A stretch of 64,000 nt of DNA from assembly GCA_963854835.1 (NCBI GenBank), contig OY978525.1:85793833-85857832 (forward strand), in the 5' to 3' direction. Below are positions 1 to 12,019 of this stretch, in pieces. Source of the stretch: Megamerina dolium (Eukaryota > Arthropoda > Insecta > Diptera > Megamerinidae). The notes beneath the pieces are model-generated. The model saw nothing but the letters and a program-made list of their open reading frames with translations, made no database searches and was not told where the DNA came from. Positions within the stretch are counted from its first letter, which is position 1; each line of letters starts with the position of its first letter. The position numbers and the translations under genes were made by a program.

Positions 1-1050
1 AGAATATGGTTGTAGCGACTGCAAACACGGAAGATCTCCTCTAGCTCCTTGAACGGGGATTTCAACGGTGAGAACCTGTTAATTGCTCACTTCCTGCTGT
101 ATCGATGCACTTCAATAGGTTGCCTCTTCACGACTGTTTAGAAAGTGGGCATCTATAGGGATATCTAAAGTTGCGGCGGCCGACTCCTTCCATGAGCCAT
201 TAGTGCGCTTTACGTAGGTTTTATTTGAATAATCTTTTGTCAGGATTTTGCAGAGTCTTGCTGAGTACTTGATGGCCTTAATCGACTCGCAATGTTCCCG
301 CCAAGATTTTGTCTTTGCCGTCCGTATAGCGTTTTTATATTTCCTCAGGGAATTCCTATATTCCTGAAAGTCACCAGTCGCTTAGCAATCATTAAAGATC
401 CTTCTGAGCTTGGACCTCAGGTCACTTAGTTCCCAATCCCACCACGGCGGAAAGATCTTCTTACTCCTCGATATTGGGTAGGCCACCCGAAAACCTTTTT
501 GTAGAGACTTGACTCGGTCTTTACAAGTTACTAATTACAAGGTCTGGAGAATTAGTAGTTAATGTAATGTCAAGGACTTCTTCCCACCTCCTGCAGATTT
601 CTGAACTCGGGAAAGTAAAGTTCGGAGAGTTTCCTCTGTTGCATATGTTGAGATCGTTGGATATTATAAAATCGAAAAGAGACTCACCTAGCTCATTTAT
701 TTCACTGCTTCCCACATCGGGTGTCTGGCGTTGGCGTCGCAGCTAATAGGGCAACCTCTTTACTGGTTGTAGTGTTTCTTATGAGTTCTTGAACCTCCCT
801 ATGTATGCAAAAGCGATCATGAGACTTTGATCGCTTTGCGATTCCATTTTGACCACTACGACATCGTAAGTACTGAAATTTGGTAGAAAGAAAGCATTGA
901 TGGTATTCCTTACAAGGATACAAGCCATCGGCTTACTTTCCCCATCTATATAAAAGAGGTTGTAGTCCCTGGTGTGCAGACCCCTAATCTTTGAGCGCCA
1001 TACCCAAGGTTCCTGTATAAGGTAGTTAATCTGCGGCACCCTCAGCATCT
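1..1050 (-). pseudogene. LOA-like LINE ORF2: endonuclease and linker, broken
   Basis: Reads from 1048 towards base 1. The N-terminus MLRVPQIN jumps straight to LIQEPWVW, so about 25 residues present in the copy at 40156 (NLQHAKAASDN onward) are deleted. The catalytic Glu of the endonuclease (QEPW) remains. A frame change follows near 780. At 521-715 another frame carries the family segment NLNICNRGNSPNFTFPSSE and WEEVLDITL. The linker (1-470) matches 40.9-41.2 kb but has lost its frame. The RT would lie outside the window. Non-functional. Confidence 0.75.
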
Positions 1051-1144
1051 CCTAGCCTCCCTGATGCCAAATCGAAGTTTGATTTTCCTCTGCTTGAGTG
1101 CCCCCTGGGACTCGTTACAGATGAGCAGAAGGACTGACTGACTG

Positions 1145-1608
1145 TTGCGCTTCTACTCTTTTATCTTGCTGACCGACCAGTCATCCATTGGGACACCTGG
1201 ATTTTGCAGCTTCAGACACTGGATGAGCTTCGATCCATCTAATTTGATGTCCATTTTGGGCAACCAAATACGCGTTCGGGGCCCCCTGGGTATCTCCTCA
1301 CCTGGCATAATCTTTAGTGAAAGACCGTCCCCCAGAACCTTCCTAGAAAGTTCGTCCGTGTATTTAATCACCCGACAGTCGCGGCAAACTTCCTGGCAGT
1401 TGAAGGCAGGAACTGGAGTCTGTTTCTCCAAGAGGTGTTCGACGACCATCTCAGATAGCCGTCCCTCACTGGAGTTCCATACTACCAGTACTGGCCTTCC
1501 ATTATTGCTCTTTGCATCAACAATAGCAACCTGTAGGAGGTCTCTGCTCACGACTTGGTTTTTTAAACAATACCAACTATTCATGTCTAGGCACGGGTAC
1601 CTCAACAC
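1145..1608 (-). pseudogene. LOA-like LINE ORF1 (C-terminal part)
   Basis: An open stretch of about 150 residues from 1608 down to 1153. It starts after a lost N-terminal half and contains DLLQVAIVDAKSNN, a VVWNSSE segment and the tail LKLQNPGVPMDDWS. ORF1 proteins of such LINEs are RNA-binding chaperones of the retrotransposition particle, and the fold resembles the uncharacterised domain often seen in LOA/R1-type ORF1s (recall only). No CCHC zinc knuckles are visible. The sister copy at 39684-39899 is about three-quarters identical over the last 60 residues. The start shown is only the first Met in frame. Confidence 0.7.
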
Positions 1609-1741
1609 CTTAGCTTAAAGTGTTGTACCTGTCTTGGTCAGGCACCTCAGATTCAGACCTCCCCTACCAGAGCAGGATTAGTCTGCTCCGCCGGTACAAC
1701 TCAGAATCACGCAAGCCCTACTACTACGATAAGGTGTAGGC

Positions 1742-1876
1742 ACATGGAAGGGTAGACAGCCATAAAATAATAAAATTGTAGTTTTCAAATAAAGAACCCT
1801 TCAGTGTATTTGATGATATTAAATATACTAGGTGGTTCAATTAGTCAGTGAGAAACGAAACAAGGAGTTAGTTATT
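1742..1876. other. Short unassigned spacer / mariner 3' flank
   Basis: AT-rich sequence between the LINE leader and the mariner reading frame. The string ctaggtggttcaattagt at about 1829, preceded by TA, could be the mariner's 3' terminal repeat. No matching left end was found to prove it. Confidence 0.3.
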
Positions 1877-2520
1877 TAACAAAATTCGACTTTATTTTTC
1901 AATATAGACTCCTTTTTGCTCGATACACTTCATCCAACGATTTTCCAATTTCTCTATACGTTTAAAAAAATATGATTTTTCAAGGCCTGCAAAATAGGCG
2001 TCGGTAGAGGCTTCATTAGACTCAAATCTATTTCCAGCCAGCCATCTTTTTAGGTTTGGAAAGAGATCAAAGTCGGATGGAGTCAGATCAGGAGAATAAG
2101 GCGAGTGGTCAAGCAGTTCGAGTCCCAGTTCCTCGATTTTAGATAGAAACTGTTCACTTGTGAACCGGTGCATTGTCCTGATGAAACAGCACTTTTTTCT
2201 TTGCCAAACCAGGACGCTTAACGATTTCTGCCTTCAATTTATCCAATTTATCCAAGGAATTATATTCCCCATTAATGGTTTTTCTTTTTTCAAGGTAGTC
2301 AGCAAAAATTACACCTTGAGAATTCGGATGTTTCGGAGCAGTTCCACCGGTTTGATTGATTGTTGTTTTCCCTCAGAAGTGTAGTGATGAATCCAGGTTT
2401 TATCAACAGTAATGAAACAACCCGAAATTCAGATGGATTGCGTTTAAACTTCTCCAAACACTGTTTTGAAGTGTAGCACCCATCTTGCTGCAAGCTTTTT
2501 CATTTGTAAATTATTATGTA
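1877..2520 (-). mobile_element. mariner transposase relic
   Basis: The reverse strand carries the C-terminal two-thirds of a mariner transposase in shifted frames. From 2493 downward it reads a WIHHYTPE-like region (degraded), a KTINGEYNSLDKL segment, then AKKKVLFHQDNAP (second catalytic Asp block). From about 2160 it reads LLDHSPYSPDLTPSDFDLFP (third catalytic Asp in the mariner DD34D triad) and ends RWMKCIEQKGVYIEK at 1892. The N-terminal DNA-binding part and 5' end are absent or too decayed. The family catalyses cut-and-paste transposition at TA. This copy is dead. Confidence 0.85.
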
Positions 2521-2668
2521 AAATTGAAGCTATGCAAAATTCACTTTTTTCATTTTTTAAAAAAGGTAAGACTTTCGATGCTATTTATGAAAAAAAAAAT
2601 ATTTCTACTGCTTCGATTAACATGAAAGTTTAACAGTTGTTATTTTATGGTTGGTAGAATCAGAATAA

Positions 2669-3030
2669 TGGGTGCCGTAGCTCAGTGGTTAGTGTGTTCG
2701 CCTTCTGATCTGTAGGTCGTGGTTCAATACCCGGCTGATGCATAACAAATTTAATATTGAAAAGATTTTTCTTACGAACGGTACCCACCTGTCGGCAAGC
2801 AATTGGCAATTCTTCCGACAGTAACAACTTGCCATGAAAAAGCTTCTAAAAAGAACTCTGTGACAAAGCTCAAAAAAGTGATGTCACAAGTGTTCTGCCG
2901 TTCGGAACCGGCTAAAAAAAGTAGGTCCATTCTAATACTGTCCAAAAATTTAAGACGCATAACAGAAATGGAAGAGAAGCTCGGCCAATGAGCCCTTTGG
3001 GGCTTTAAGTGCCACATATTTTATTTATTT
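2669..3030 (+). repeat. tRNA-derived SINE, full-length copy 1
   Basis: The head looks like a tRNA: A box tagctcagtggttag at 2678-2692 and B box ggttcaatacc at 2721-2731, spaced as in tRNA genes, so RNA polymerase III could transcribe it. A unique body of about 280 bp follows and ends in gggctttaagtgccacata plus an (ATTT)n-like tail. The insertion is flanked by a perfect 14-bp TSD, tagaatcagaataa, at 2655-2668 and 3031-3044. It has no coding capacity and depends on LINE enzymes. At least seven other copies or fragments lie in the window. Confidence 0.9.
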
Positions 3031-3044
3031 TAGAATCAGAATAA

Positions 3045-4022
3045 ATATGCATTTCGAGTTAGTGGACACGGTTATATTTTTCACTGGCTTATTGAATTGT
3101 CATGAAGGAAAAATAAAAGGTGCTGTACGTAGGATTCTATCTCTTTCTAATTTGACAATTCGCGCTCCCCTAGCAAATCAGTAATGCTTCTTCGTAAACC
3201 TACTTTTTCATATTCAAAGAAAATTTATAAAAAGTAGTTTATAATTTACTTTCATATAAAAACAATGGGGGTGCATTACTAGCGTTTTTTTATTAATCCT
3301 TTTTCGTTCAGAATTTAAATTCAATTTAGATTTTTTCAATTAACATAAAACTCAATTAGCCAGTTCACATCGTGTACCGTTGTACAGTTTTATAGTTTTA
3401 CTTTGCAGTCCATATTTGTTGAGTTTACTATTCCAAAATTTAATTAACGAAGAAGGTAATTTTGATGTTTTCCCTATGAAATAAGTGTATAAATGAAAAT
3501 GAAACGACAGCTTTTTGAAATCTATCAAAGTGAAAAATTCAAAAATTTGTTGACACATTAATCCCCTGGTTGTCCATAAGGGTCAAACATCTCGTATGCA
3601 TTTGTCTATTTTTTCTTTTCAATTACTATTAATTTCATTCTAATTATATCAACTTGTAAATATTTGCTTATTTGTTACGAAAGGTAAAAATAGTCAAAAA
3701 GGCTGTTAATGCCATTGCATAGTTTTAAAAAATTAAAGAATAAAAACTCATCTTCTTGTACTCTACCAGAGGGTTAATAATTTTGACACTGCCTGAACAG
3801 ATGTTGAAATTTGGCTTTTTGTCAAAAAGAACATACAACGATAAAATATACAAACAGTCTGTTCACAAGTGTTGTGTTCGTATACAACTTTCATTTACAA
3901 CATAAAACTTTACAACACTTTGTGAACTGTTCAAAAGTAAGTATGAACAAATTAAGTAATTGATTATAAAAACTAAATCGAAATTAAGTTCTGATTTTAC
4001 TGACAAAGACTGATGAACGGTG
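3045..4022. other. Unassigned AT-rich region
   Basis: No open frame with recognisable content, no clear repeat family and no RNA gene. It ends at the left TSD copy of the RTE LINE. Confidence 0.6.
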
Positions 4023-4035
4023 TGAAAAATTTCAT

Positions 4036-7000
4036 ACTTACTTACTTACTTATGTGGCCATAACAACCGAATATCGATTTAGGCCGAAAATAACAAGCTT
4101 CGCCAGTTAGAAATTCCAAGCGCCGTCAGGTTCTCCAGTACTTGGTCTTTCCACCGGAGGTTTGGTCTTCCTCTTCTGCGTCGTCCTCCAGCGGGTTCCG
4201 AATATAACACCTTCTTAGCTGGAGCGTGTTCTTCCATTCGCTCGACATGACCTAGCCAGCGCAGCCGCTAGATTTTGATGCGCTTTACTATGTCAATATC
4301 GGCATACAGCTCCTACAGCTCATGGTTGTACCTTATTCGGTACTCGCCATAAACGCAACTAGGTCCAAAGATCTTGCGTAGGACTTTTCTCTCGAAAACT
4401 CCAAACATTCGCTCATCCGAGGTGGAAATTGTTCAGGCTTCAGCGCCATATGCTAGGACAGGCATGATGAGAGACTTTTAGAGTGTAGTTTTCGTTCTTC
4501 GAGAGAGGGCTCGACTTCTCAATTGCTTACTCACCCCAAAGTAACACCTGTTAGCAAGAGTTATCCTACGCATGATCTCCAAGCTGACGTCATTACTGCT
4601 GTTAATGTTGGTTCCAAGATAGACAAAGTCCCTTACTACTTCAAGAGCGTAGTTGTCAACAGTGACGTGCTATCCAAGACGCCGGGTCTCTTTGTTTGTT
4701 GACACTAGATACTTCGTCTTGCCCTCGTTCACCGTGAGACCCATCCGAGGCGACTCTCTTTCCAACTCTGAGAATGCTGCACTGACTGCTCGCGTGTTCA
4801 TGCCGATTATGTCAATATCGTCGGCATACGCTAACAGCATGACACTTTTGTTGAAGATAGTGCCATTATGTCGTAGATCAGCAGCTCGTATTATTTTCTC
4901 CATAATAAGATTGAAGAAGTCGTACGATAACGAATCACCTTGTCTGAAAAACAGTTCGGTAATAAACGGCGGGGAGAGGTCCTTCCCAATTTTCACTGCA
5001 AAAGGGGAGTTATGAACTGTCATTCTACAAAGTCGAATGAGCTTTGCAGGAGTACCAAACTTGCGTAACTTGTTGCGTAGAGGTAATCCCTTACCGGACT
5101 GTCGAAAGCGGCTTTATAATCAACAAATAGGTGGTGTGTGTCGATCTGTTTTTCTTGGGTCTTCTCCAGGATTTGGCGCAGTGTGAAAATCTGGTCGATG
5201 GTAGATTTAACAGGTCTGAAGCCACACTGATACGGTCCAATCAGGTTGCTGAGCATAGGCTTCAACCTTTCACACAGTACGCTCGATAGAACCTTGTATG
5301 CGATGCTCAGGAGACTTATTCCACGGTAGTTGGCGCAAATTGTGGGGTCTCCTTTTTTATGTACAGGACAGAGAACACTGAGCCTCCAATCATCAGGCAT
5401 GCTTTCATCCGACCATATTCTGCTTATGAGCTGGTGCATGCGGGTGAGCAGCTCATCGCCTCCGGTCTTAAACAACTCGGCAGGCAGGCCATCAGCACCT
5501 GCAGCTTTGTTGTTCTTCAGGGATTTAAACCTCCACTCAGGCGCTTGATCTTTTCGAAGAATATTTGAGTCTCATTCTTGTCGGTACACATCTCTATCTC
5601 CTCACACTCGCGTCTTTCCAACTCCCTCTTCTTGCGCCTGAAAAGACGTCTCTCTGCACTCCTTTTCTCTCTGTACCGCTCCTTAACAGCTCGCGTTGCG
5701 CCTGCACGCAGGGTTTTTCTGTAGGCGGCGTCTTTCTCTGCGGTAGCGTCGCGACACTCCTGATCATACCACTCATTCCTCAGAGGCCGGTAGTAACCGA
5801 TTACCTCCTCGGCAGCAGTAGTCATGGAGTGGGATATATGTGTCCACCGTTCGCATGTATCATCAAGTGGGGGAGTGTTCTGTATAAACAGATCCGATAA
5901 TCAAGTGCCAAATGCGTCTGCTGTCTTTGGTGATCGCAGCTTACTGACGTCGAGCTTTTTCTGTGTGGAAATTCTCTTGTTATTTGCAAGACATAAGCGT
6001 GTGCGCATCTTAGCTGCAACAAGGTAGTGATCCGAGTCGATGTTGGCACCACGGATCGATTTCACGTCCATCACACTGGAAGCATGCCTTCCGTCAATCA
6101 CCACATGATCAATTTGGATTCTTGTACGTTGATCTAGAGACAGCCATGTCGCTTTGTGGATGTCGAGATGCTGGAATCTGGTACCACCAATTACCATGTT
6201 TCGTGCTGCGGCGAAGTCGATCAGCCTCATTCCGTTATCGGAGGTGTTCTGGTGGAGGCTGAATTTTCCGACAGTTGGACCAAAGGTACCTTCCTTGCCC
6301 ACCCTGGCATTAAAGTCGCCAAGCACGATTTTGATATCGTGGCGGGGGCAGCGGTCATAAGCTTCTTCGAGGCGCTGAAAGAAGCTCTCCTTGGTCACAT
6401 TGTCCATCTCATCCATCTCAGCGTCGGCACATATAAGGCTGCTGTTGAAAAATTTTGCCTTGATGCGGATTGTGGCCAGCCGTTCGTTCACAGGCGTGAA
6501 CTGTGAGACAAGATGTCGTAGTCTCTTGCTGACCAAAAATCCACATCCTAATTCGTGCCTTTCAGCATGGCAACTGTAGTAGATGTCACAGGACGCTCTT
6601 TTGGAGCAGCCCTGTCCTGTTCATCGCATTTCCTGGAGAGGGGTGATGTCAGCTCTGTATTTTTCGAGGACATCAACCAGCTGGATAGAGGCACCTTCCC
6701 TATGAAGGGACCGGACATTCCAGGTGCATATCCGTAAATCATTGTCCTTTTTTCGTTTGCGGGGGTTATCAACAAAAGCTGTAGTCCTTATTCGAGGTAT
6801 ATCTGCTTTTTTCATTGGGGGGGTTTTTATGTGGCGGGTCCCAAATCCAACACACAACCTCTAACCGAGGAGATTTTAGCCACTCACTTCAGCCGCCTCC
6901 CAGCGGGTGCCAGGAAGACGTTGCCCGGTGGTCGCCACATGGAGGCCCCCATTAATAATAATGAAAGCGCCATCACATAGTAAGCAGAGCAAGCCATATG

Positions 7001-7160
7001 ACTACCCCTCATTAACAAATAAAGGTATCATCACATAGCGCTCAGATCAAACTACATGACAGCCAGTGAGTTTACTTGCGATGAGTTCAACAAGGATTGC
7101 GCTAGCCACACCCGGTTGAGGCAGTTAGACACGTTACCTTGCGAAAACACCATCAGAACA
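4036..7160 (-). mobile_element. RTE-clade LINE copy A, both ends present
   Basis: A 3.1-kb element on the reverse strand bounded by a perfect 13-bp TSD, tgaaaaatttcat, at 4023-4035 and 7161-7173. The 3' end (left) is a short tetranucleotide tail read as (AAGT)n on the coding strand, typical of RTE/BovB-type elements, not a poly(A). The 5' leader begins near tggtgttttcgcaaggtaac. Compared with copy B it has lost about 240 bp at about 5520 (between the GGLNP region and the KNNKAAGADGL region of the RT) and about 29 bp near 4105, so it is no longer autonomous. Confidence 0.9.
4095..6857 (-). pseudogene. RTE ORF: AP-type endonuclease plus reverse transcriptase, broken
   Basis: In order on the reverse strand: endonuclease start with ICTWNVRSL (6857-6621), a frame break, then the rest of the endonuclease at 6536-5901 with GDFNARVG and the SDHYLV catalytic end. 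A basic linker follows (5825-5517). RT pieces follow at 5475-5020 (GLPAELFKTGG, CGFRPVKSTIDQ, VDYKAAFDS) and 5023-4670 (QGDSLSYDFFNL, LLAYADDIDIIG catalytic box), then decayed C-terminal sequence to about 4095. The enzyme nicks target DNA and primes cDNA synthesis on it. The 240-bp deletion plus several frameshifts make it a pseudogene. Insect gene sets often mislabel this endonuclease as craniofacial development protein 2-like. Confidence 0.88.
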
Positions 7161-7173
7161 TGAAAAATTTCAT

Positions 7174-8984
7174 TGCTTACACCATTTTGTTAATATTGGT
7201 TTATTTATATTCGTAATATTCGTAATTTCGATCGGATTCTTAATTATTTAAAACAGGTAATTGATGGTCTTTTTTCCAAATAATACGATATAAATTATCT
7301 TTAATATCAAGAATCACGGATATCCATATTTCATTTGACCCTAAAATAAGTATGTTTTTTCTACGTTTTCATAAAAGGCCTTAAATTGTTCCCCATTTTT
7401 CCGTACTTCCAAAATACAACATTGGGCAGTGTCAAAACGTGCCAGTTACTACGTACATCACCTTTTATTATTCCATCGTGTTGAGTTGTAGTATGAAGAG
7501 TGTAAAAGAATCAAGGTTAATGAATAAAGTATTCAACAGCTAAACAAATAAGGGTTCAGATTTTTCGTGCGTTAAAGTCAAATGCGTCTCAAGTGTTTGC
7601 AATGTAATGATTGCATCGACGAACACAAGTCAAATATACCATGCTTCAGATAAAACTCGATTGTGTTTAAAACATTCTATATGATTCATATAAAAAATCT
7701 TCAATTATGTTAAATTTAGGTATTACCTGTTATAATGCTTAATTGAACATTCTTCTGTCATATACTATGTACATACTTGTGTTTGTATTCAATTGTAGTC
7801 TATTATGTGGGAAGCCTGCATATTCACTTGATGAGTACAAACCTTTGCTAAAACTTTAGGCCATTCTTATGTTGTTGATGTTTTTTTCTATCTTACTTAA
7901 AATATTATACTATTCATACATTTTCATCTTTTGTTCTAAAAGTATTCAATATCGAGATGCTTAAAGTTCATTCAAAGAGCATCCGAAAGAAACAGTCATC
8001 ACTTGACAAATGTACTGCGAAATAACTCATGAAACATGTCTAACCCACCGAAAAGTACACATGTTGTCGTTGTATATTGTTTACTATGCATTGCGCTCCC
8101 GAACATATGCAAAGAAGAATTATAAACATGCAATATACATACACGCATAACAAATACCCAGAATTATTTCCAGCAAATAAATCTGCAAATATTCGCCTAT
8201 CATATGGCAATAACAACAAGCAGTGTGCTAATGTGGAGAATATGTATGTCAAAGTGGTGAAACATGAATTGAATGAAACCTATGAAAAAAGAATATAGAC
8301 ATACAGTCATACAGAGAAAGAAAAAAGAAAAAAGCGCAACGTAGCTATTTTTCGCCCCTTCCACATTCACAGTCTTCCGAGAGTGTAAAACTCAAACGAT
8401 TAATCAAAACAAAGTTGATAGCAGTCATGAATAGCAAACATCATGTACTTGCGCATCTGTAGTATGTATATACGAGTATGTACGTATGTCTGCATACATG
8501 AAGTGTTCATATGTATATGTACGAGTGTGAGGGTTGGTGACGACATTCGCATAAATGCCAATCTCGCTTGCTAAGTCTCTGGCTGTTTTTCTTTTCGACG
8601 CTTTTTGTAGGTGCCACTTTCGATCTAACGACAACATTGCGCAGTCTCATGCTGATACCTACATAGCAAATCGCGGAAATTTCAACTGACTCTAATAGAA
8701 CAGATGAAGGACGTTCCATTATACATGTACAAACGTTAAATTAGGGGAAAAAAAGATGAGGCAATGAAAAGGCTGAGGGTTATCCAGCAGACCAACAGCT
8801 GGTCAACAGAAATCTTAAATCTTTTTAAATTTTTTCTGGAGAATAAAATTGTACAACAATTTTTAATACATTTATTTGATTCCGAACTACTCCGCTTATG
8901 CAAATGCTCCCACCAAAAAGATATTAGAAATATTTGAAGCATGTAGTCTAAACTAAACCAAAATAAAGTTGGCACTCGTCTGGG
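7174..8984. other. Unassigned AT-rich region
   Basis: No recognisable gene. Short open frames near 8040-8300 and 8425-8720 overlap on opposite strands, have low-complexity composition and resemble nothing I know. TATGTATGTA-type simple sequence occurs at 8460-8525. Confidence 0.55.
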
Positions 8985-9302
8985 GTTTAGTATAGAAGAA
9001 CTTTGGAATTATTGTAGGAGGTCTGCCGGGCCACTGGTTCACAAGTCTAATGTTCACTATATGCGGTGCTCATTTAGAGGTTTGGAATAAGGAGTATGAG
9101 GTCAAAGTGAAAGACATGCTTTGCTCTACACGGTTTTTCAGAGTAGACAAACTCAATATATTTGAGGCCCACCGATTTTCTAGAATTCCCTAAGACTCCC
9201 GGGTGGTTAAGATTCACAGCGAACTAATGGTGTTCAACACATTCAATAGGCATCACAAAGAGCCGGCACGCTTACGAGTGTAACTAACTGTAACCTAACC
9301 TA
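8985..9302 (+). repeat. Possible LINE 3' end remnant (LOA/R1-like)
   Basis: A GC-richer block ending ...tgtaacctaacctaa, the kind of 3' terminus seen in R1/LOA-type LINEs. It has broken frames suggestive of a degraded RT C-terminus (for example VKVKDMLCSTRFF). No domain is secure. It could also be an unrelated repeat. Confidence 0.25.
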
Positions 9303-11345
9303 AAGGGCATTCATTGCCACCATGTTCTAAAAATGACACTATTTCAATCGGCGGGACCACTTTGTTTGTTTAGAATGATTAATTTGTCTTTGTTGCACTA
9401 TCATGTTGTGATTCCTTGTTCTATTCAATATCAAGGAATGCTCTCATCTTGGAGAACAGCTGTTCACATCGATATACCATTGAGCCAAATATAAAATAAA
9501 TATACTGTATCATCAAATATATTTATATATTATTGAGCACACAGATTTTTATGACACTCTTGGATAGGTGTAACATTTCTTATAAGATCTCGCTGGCCGG
9601 ATAGAAACCACTGAATATTTTTCGCATTCCTTGGTTACTCTTAAAAATTCTGTGGAATGGTGTTGTCAAAAATGTCAAAGTTTTTCCAAATTCTAGATCC
9701 GTTTTCAATTTGTCGACAATGCAATTACTAACCTCAATTCAATTCGTTAACTTCTTATAAACGTCGTGTCATCGAGATGTACTTTCTCTTACTTCCAGCT
9801 GCAGTAGTATCCGTATGTAAATAACATAATACTTATATGTGCAAACCTAGAACTTTACGGAGAGCTTTGCCACTTGAAGCGTCGAAGTATGATTGTGGAT
9901 AGAAAAACCATTTATATGTGTACTTTCAATACAACTTTCTTATTTTGTGTTGCATCGCCATAGATCAGTATACGGCGCATGTTCTATCAGTATAAAGATC
10001 AGTAATAAGAAATTCCCATCAGAAGAACGAATTTAAATACCATACATAAGTTTATATTTACACTTATTTACACGCATGGAGACACATACACACCCATACA
10101 TGTACCTTATACACAGAGAGAGATGCAGAGAATGGGAGGGAGAGAGAGAGAGATAGACTTCCTTTCGTGTGACATCGAAAACCACTAAGCAGCTTTACAA
10201 TACCATATAGGTGGATGGGGTAAACAATAGTGAGAAACGGTGCGTTCTTTGGTTTTTCCGTTGTTGTTGGTCTTGTTCTTTTTTCTTTTTTGCTCTGCTT
10301 CATTTTCCTTTCATTCAGCACAACATGCCATCCAGCCAGCTTGCAGAGGGTGTTTGCCTTTTGTTGTCATTTTTATGTTGGATTAATTTGTGTCGCCATT
10401 GGTATTGTTGTTTTCACCGTTATATAAAAGTAAAATACACATTTCAATTTACGTGTGTGTGTGTGCGATGGCGTATACATAGATGTGTTAAATCCATTCA
10501 AAAGGCGTGACGTAATGCGTGGATGTTTCATTTGGCATTTTTGAGCGCAATTGTTGTTGCTGTTGTAAATATCGCATTTGTTTATGCTTTATACACATTC
10601 ACACTCACCCACAATCACTAAGGTTGCTTTGTTACGGTTAGTTATGCAAGTGGTGGGCCGTAATATGATACGGAAATTTGTGATTTAATAATTTGCCAAC
10701 ATCCATCCATAAAAGAAAAAAAAAAAAAACACGAAACTAAACAAATGTGCAAATAAATACCTTGAGACTCAAGTTCAGGCCAACTCATACGTAAACAAGT
10801 ATATAGATGTTGATGATGTTAGAATTAAGTATACTTTATGTGCTGGTCGGTCTAAAAAGTGAGGTTCTTAATGGTATTAACCTCAAGTGGGTAGCGGTAG
10901 TAGTAATTCTCTTAAGAGTATTTGCAAAAATGTATATTCTTTATTTATAGCTGCAACTTGTGAGATCTGTTGGTGTATTAGATGTATGAAATACTCCCAG
11001 GTGGAAGTATATATTAGAAGGAAAAATATCGAAAAATATATGTAACAAAAGTTGCTTTTCTTTTCATATTTTGAGTTGTCATCATTATTTTATCTTCGCT
11101 ACATAGTCGTTAGTAATTTCAATATTCTAATTTCTTAGTCAGTGGACACGTCTTCAATTTTCATTCTGCTCTTACTAAAATATCTTAGTTAACAACGTTT
11201 CCTGTGAAATGGTCGGGAATCACACACACACGCAAATATTTCTTAGGTCAGGCTTAGAACCTCACCAATTTGTTTGCTCAGTAGAAGTGCATGTACCCAA
11301 AGGTAGGTATGTTATATAATTAGTTCGGAAAATAGGTATGCACTG
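9303..11345. other. Unassigned region with simple repeats
   Basis: Non-coding in appearance. It holds a (GA)n tract at 10113-10155, a (GT)n run near 10452-10466, CAA/TTG-rich stretches near 10545-10565 and an A-run near 10711. The 99-residue frame at 10211-10510 is low-complexity and hydrophobic and I do not support it as a gene. Confidence 0.55.
10113..10155. repeat. (GA)n microsatellite
   Basis: Interrupted GA dinucleotide repeat seen directly in the sequence. Confidence 0.9.
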
Positions 11346-11939
11346 CTTTCAAGTGATGAAAGTGACGAAAATATTATCCCCAAGAAAAATTTCAAACCCC
11401 CACCCATTTTCTTAAGAGAACGGAACTCAGATAAGTTGATTTCCAGAATAACAAGTCTTAGAGGACCAAAGAATTTCCACGTTGTTCCCATTCGCAAAGG
11501 CCAAATTGAGGAACCGAAAGTGCAAATCTATAGCTAAACTCATTATCCCAAAGTTATTGCAGAATTTGATGCTGGAAAAAAGAATTGCTATGCATATCAG
11601 CTAAAAAGTACTAAGAACTTAATCATTGTACTCAAAGGCGTCGAACCCAACGTTGATATAAACGAAATCAAACTCGCCCTATTCAAAATGCACCTATTCG
11701 AAATTATCAACAAAAGCAATATATCAGTTAGCATATTCATAGCCAACACAAGTCAGAGACAAAATCTTGATGCAACACAATTCACAAACAAGAATCACAG
11801 CAATTCATATGCTAGTGTTTTAATACAAAACCCACACCAACAAAGCAATGTAAATAATGAGCAAAAGCGCTCAATGTCCACCCAGCAGCCAAGTACCCTT
11901 GAAAATTTGCTTCAAACACTAATCCAGAACATGAACTAA
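11346..11939 (+). pseudogene. Jockey ORF1 (Gag-like), one internal stop
   Basis: A single frame from 11346 reads LSSDESDENIIP, then FKPPPIFLRERN (the PPPI motif common at the start of the Jockey ORF1 RNA-binding region). It continues to a TAA at about 11536, then KNCYAYQLKSTKNLIIVLKG and DINEIKLALFKM, matching the segment just before the zinc knuckles in Jockey/F ORF1s. It ends at 11939 after a Q/N/S-rich tail. The expected CCHC knuckles are missing, so the C-terminus is shortened or diverged. The protein would package LINE RNA. One stop and a missing start make it a pseudogene. Confidence 0.75.
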
Positions 11940-12019
11940 TTCATGAACTCAATGCAAACAAAGATGCAAGAACTGATGAAAAATCAATCGATGTTACTCC
12001 AAACATTGCTATCCAGACC

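Larger units (their letters stand above)
1..1740 (-). mobile_element. LOA-like LINE copy 1, 5' part, runs off the window
   Basis: On the reverse strand this holds, in order, a 5' leader (1610-1740), the end of ORF1, the start of ORF2 (endonuclease) and the endonuclease-RT linker, which leaves the window at base 1. It is the same family as the LINE at 39.1-43.6 kb: both ORF1 ends share the stretch LIQCLKLQNPGVPMDDWS, and the linker (about 300-420) is nearly identical at DNA level to 40.97-41.15 kb. LOA assignment is inference from the RNase H-bearing sister copies. Deletions and frame breaks show it is dead. Confidence 0.8.

Noticed and set aside
2670..2745. Functional tRNA gene
   Set aside because: A and B boxes are present but the anticodon stem and acceptor do not close properly, and the sequence continues into the SINE body. 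It is a SINE head, repeated elsewhere.
9285..9302. taacctaacctaa as an insect telomere (TTAGG)n
   Set aside because: Only two units, and flies lack TTAGG telomeres; it better fits a LINE 3' terminus.
10211..10510. 99-residue forward frame, hydrophobic
   Set aside because: Low-complexity translation of T-rich DNA, overlapping open frames on the other strand, no recognisable domain.
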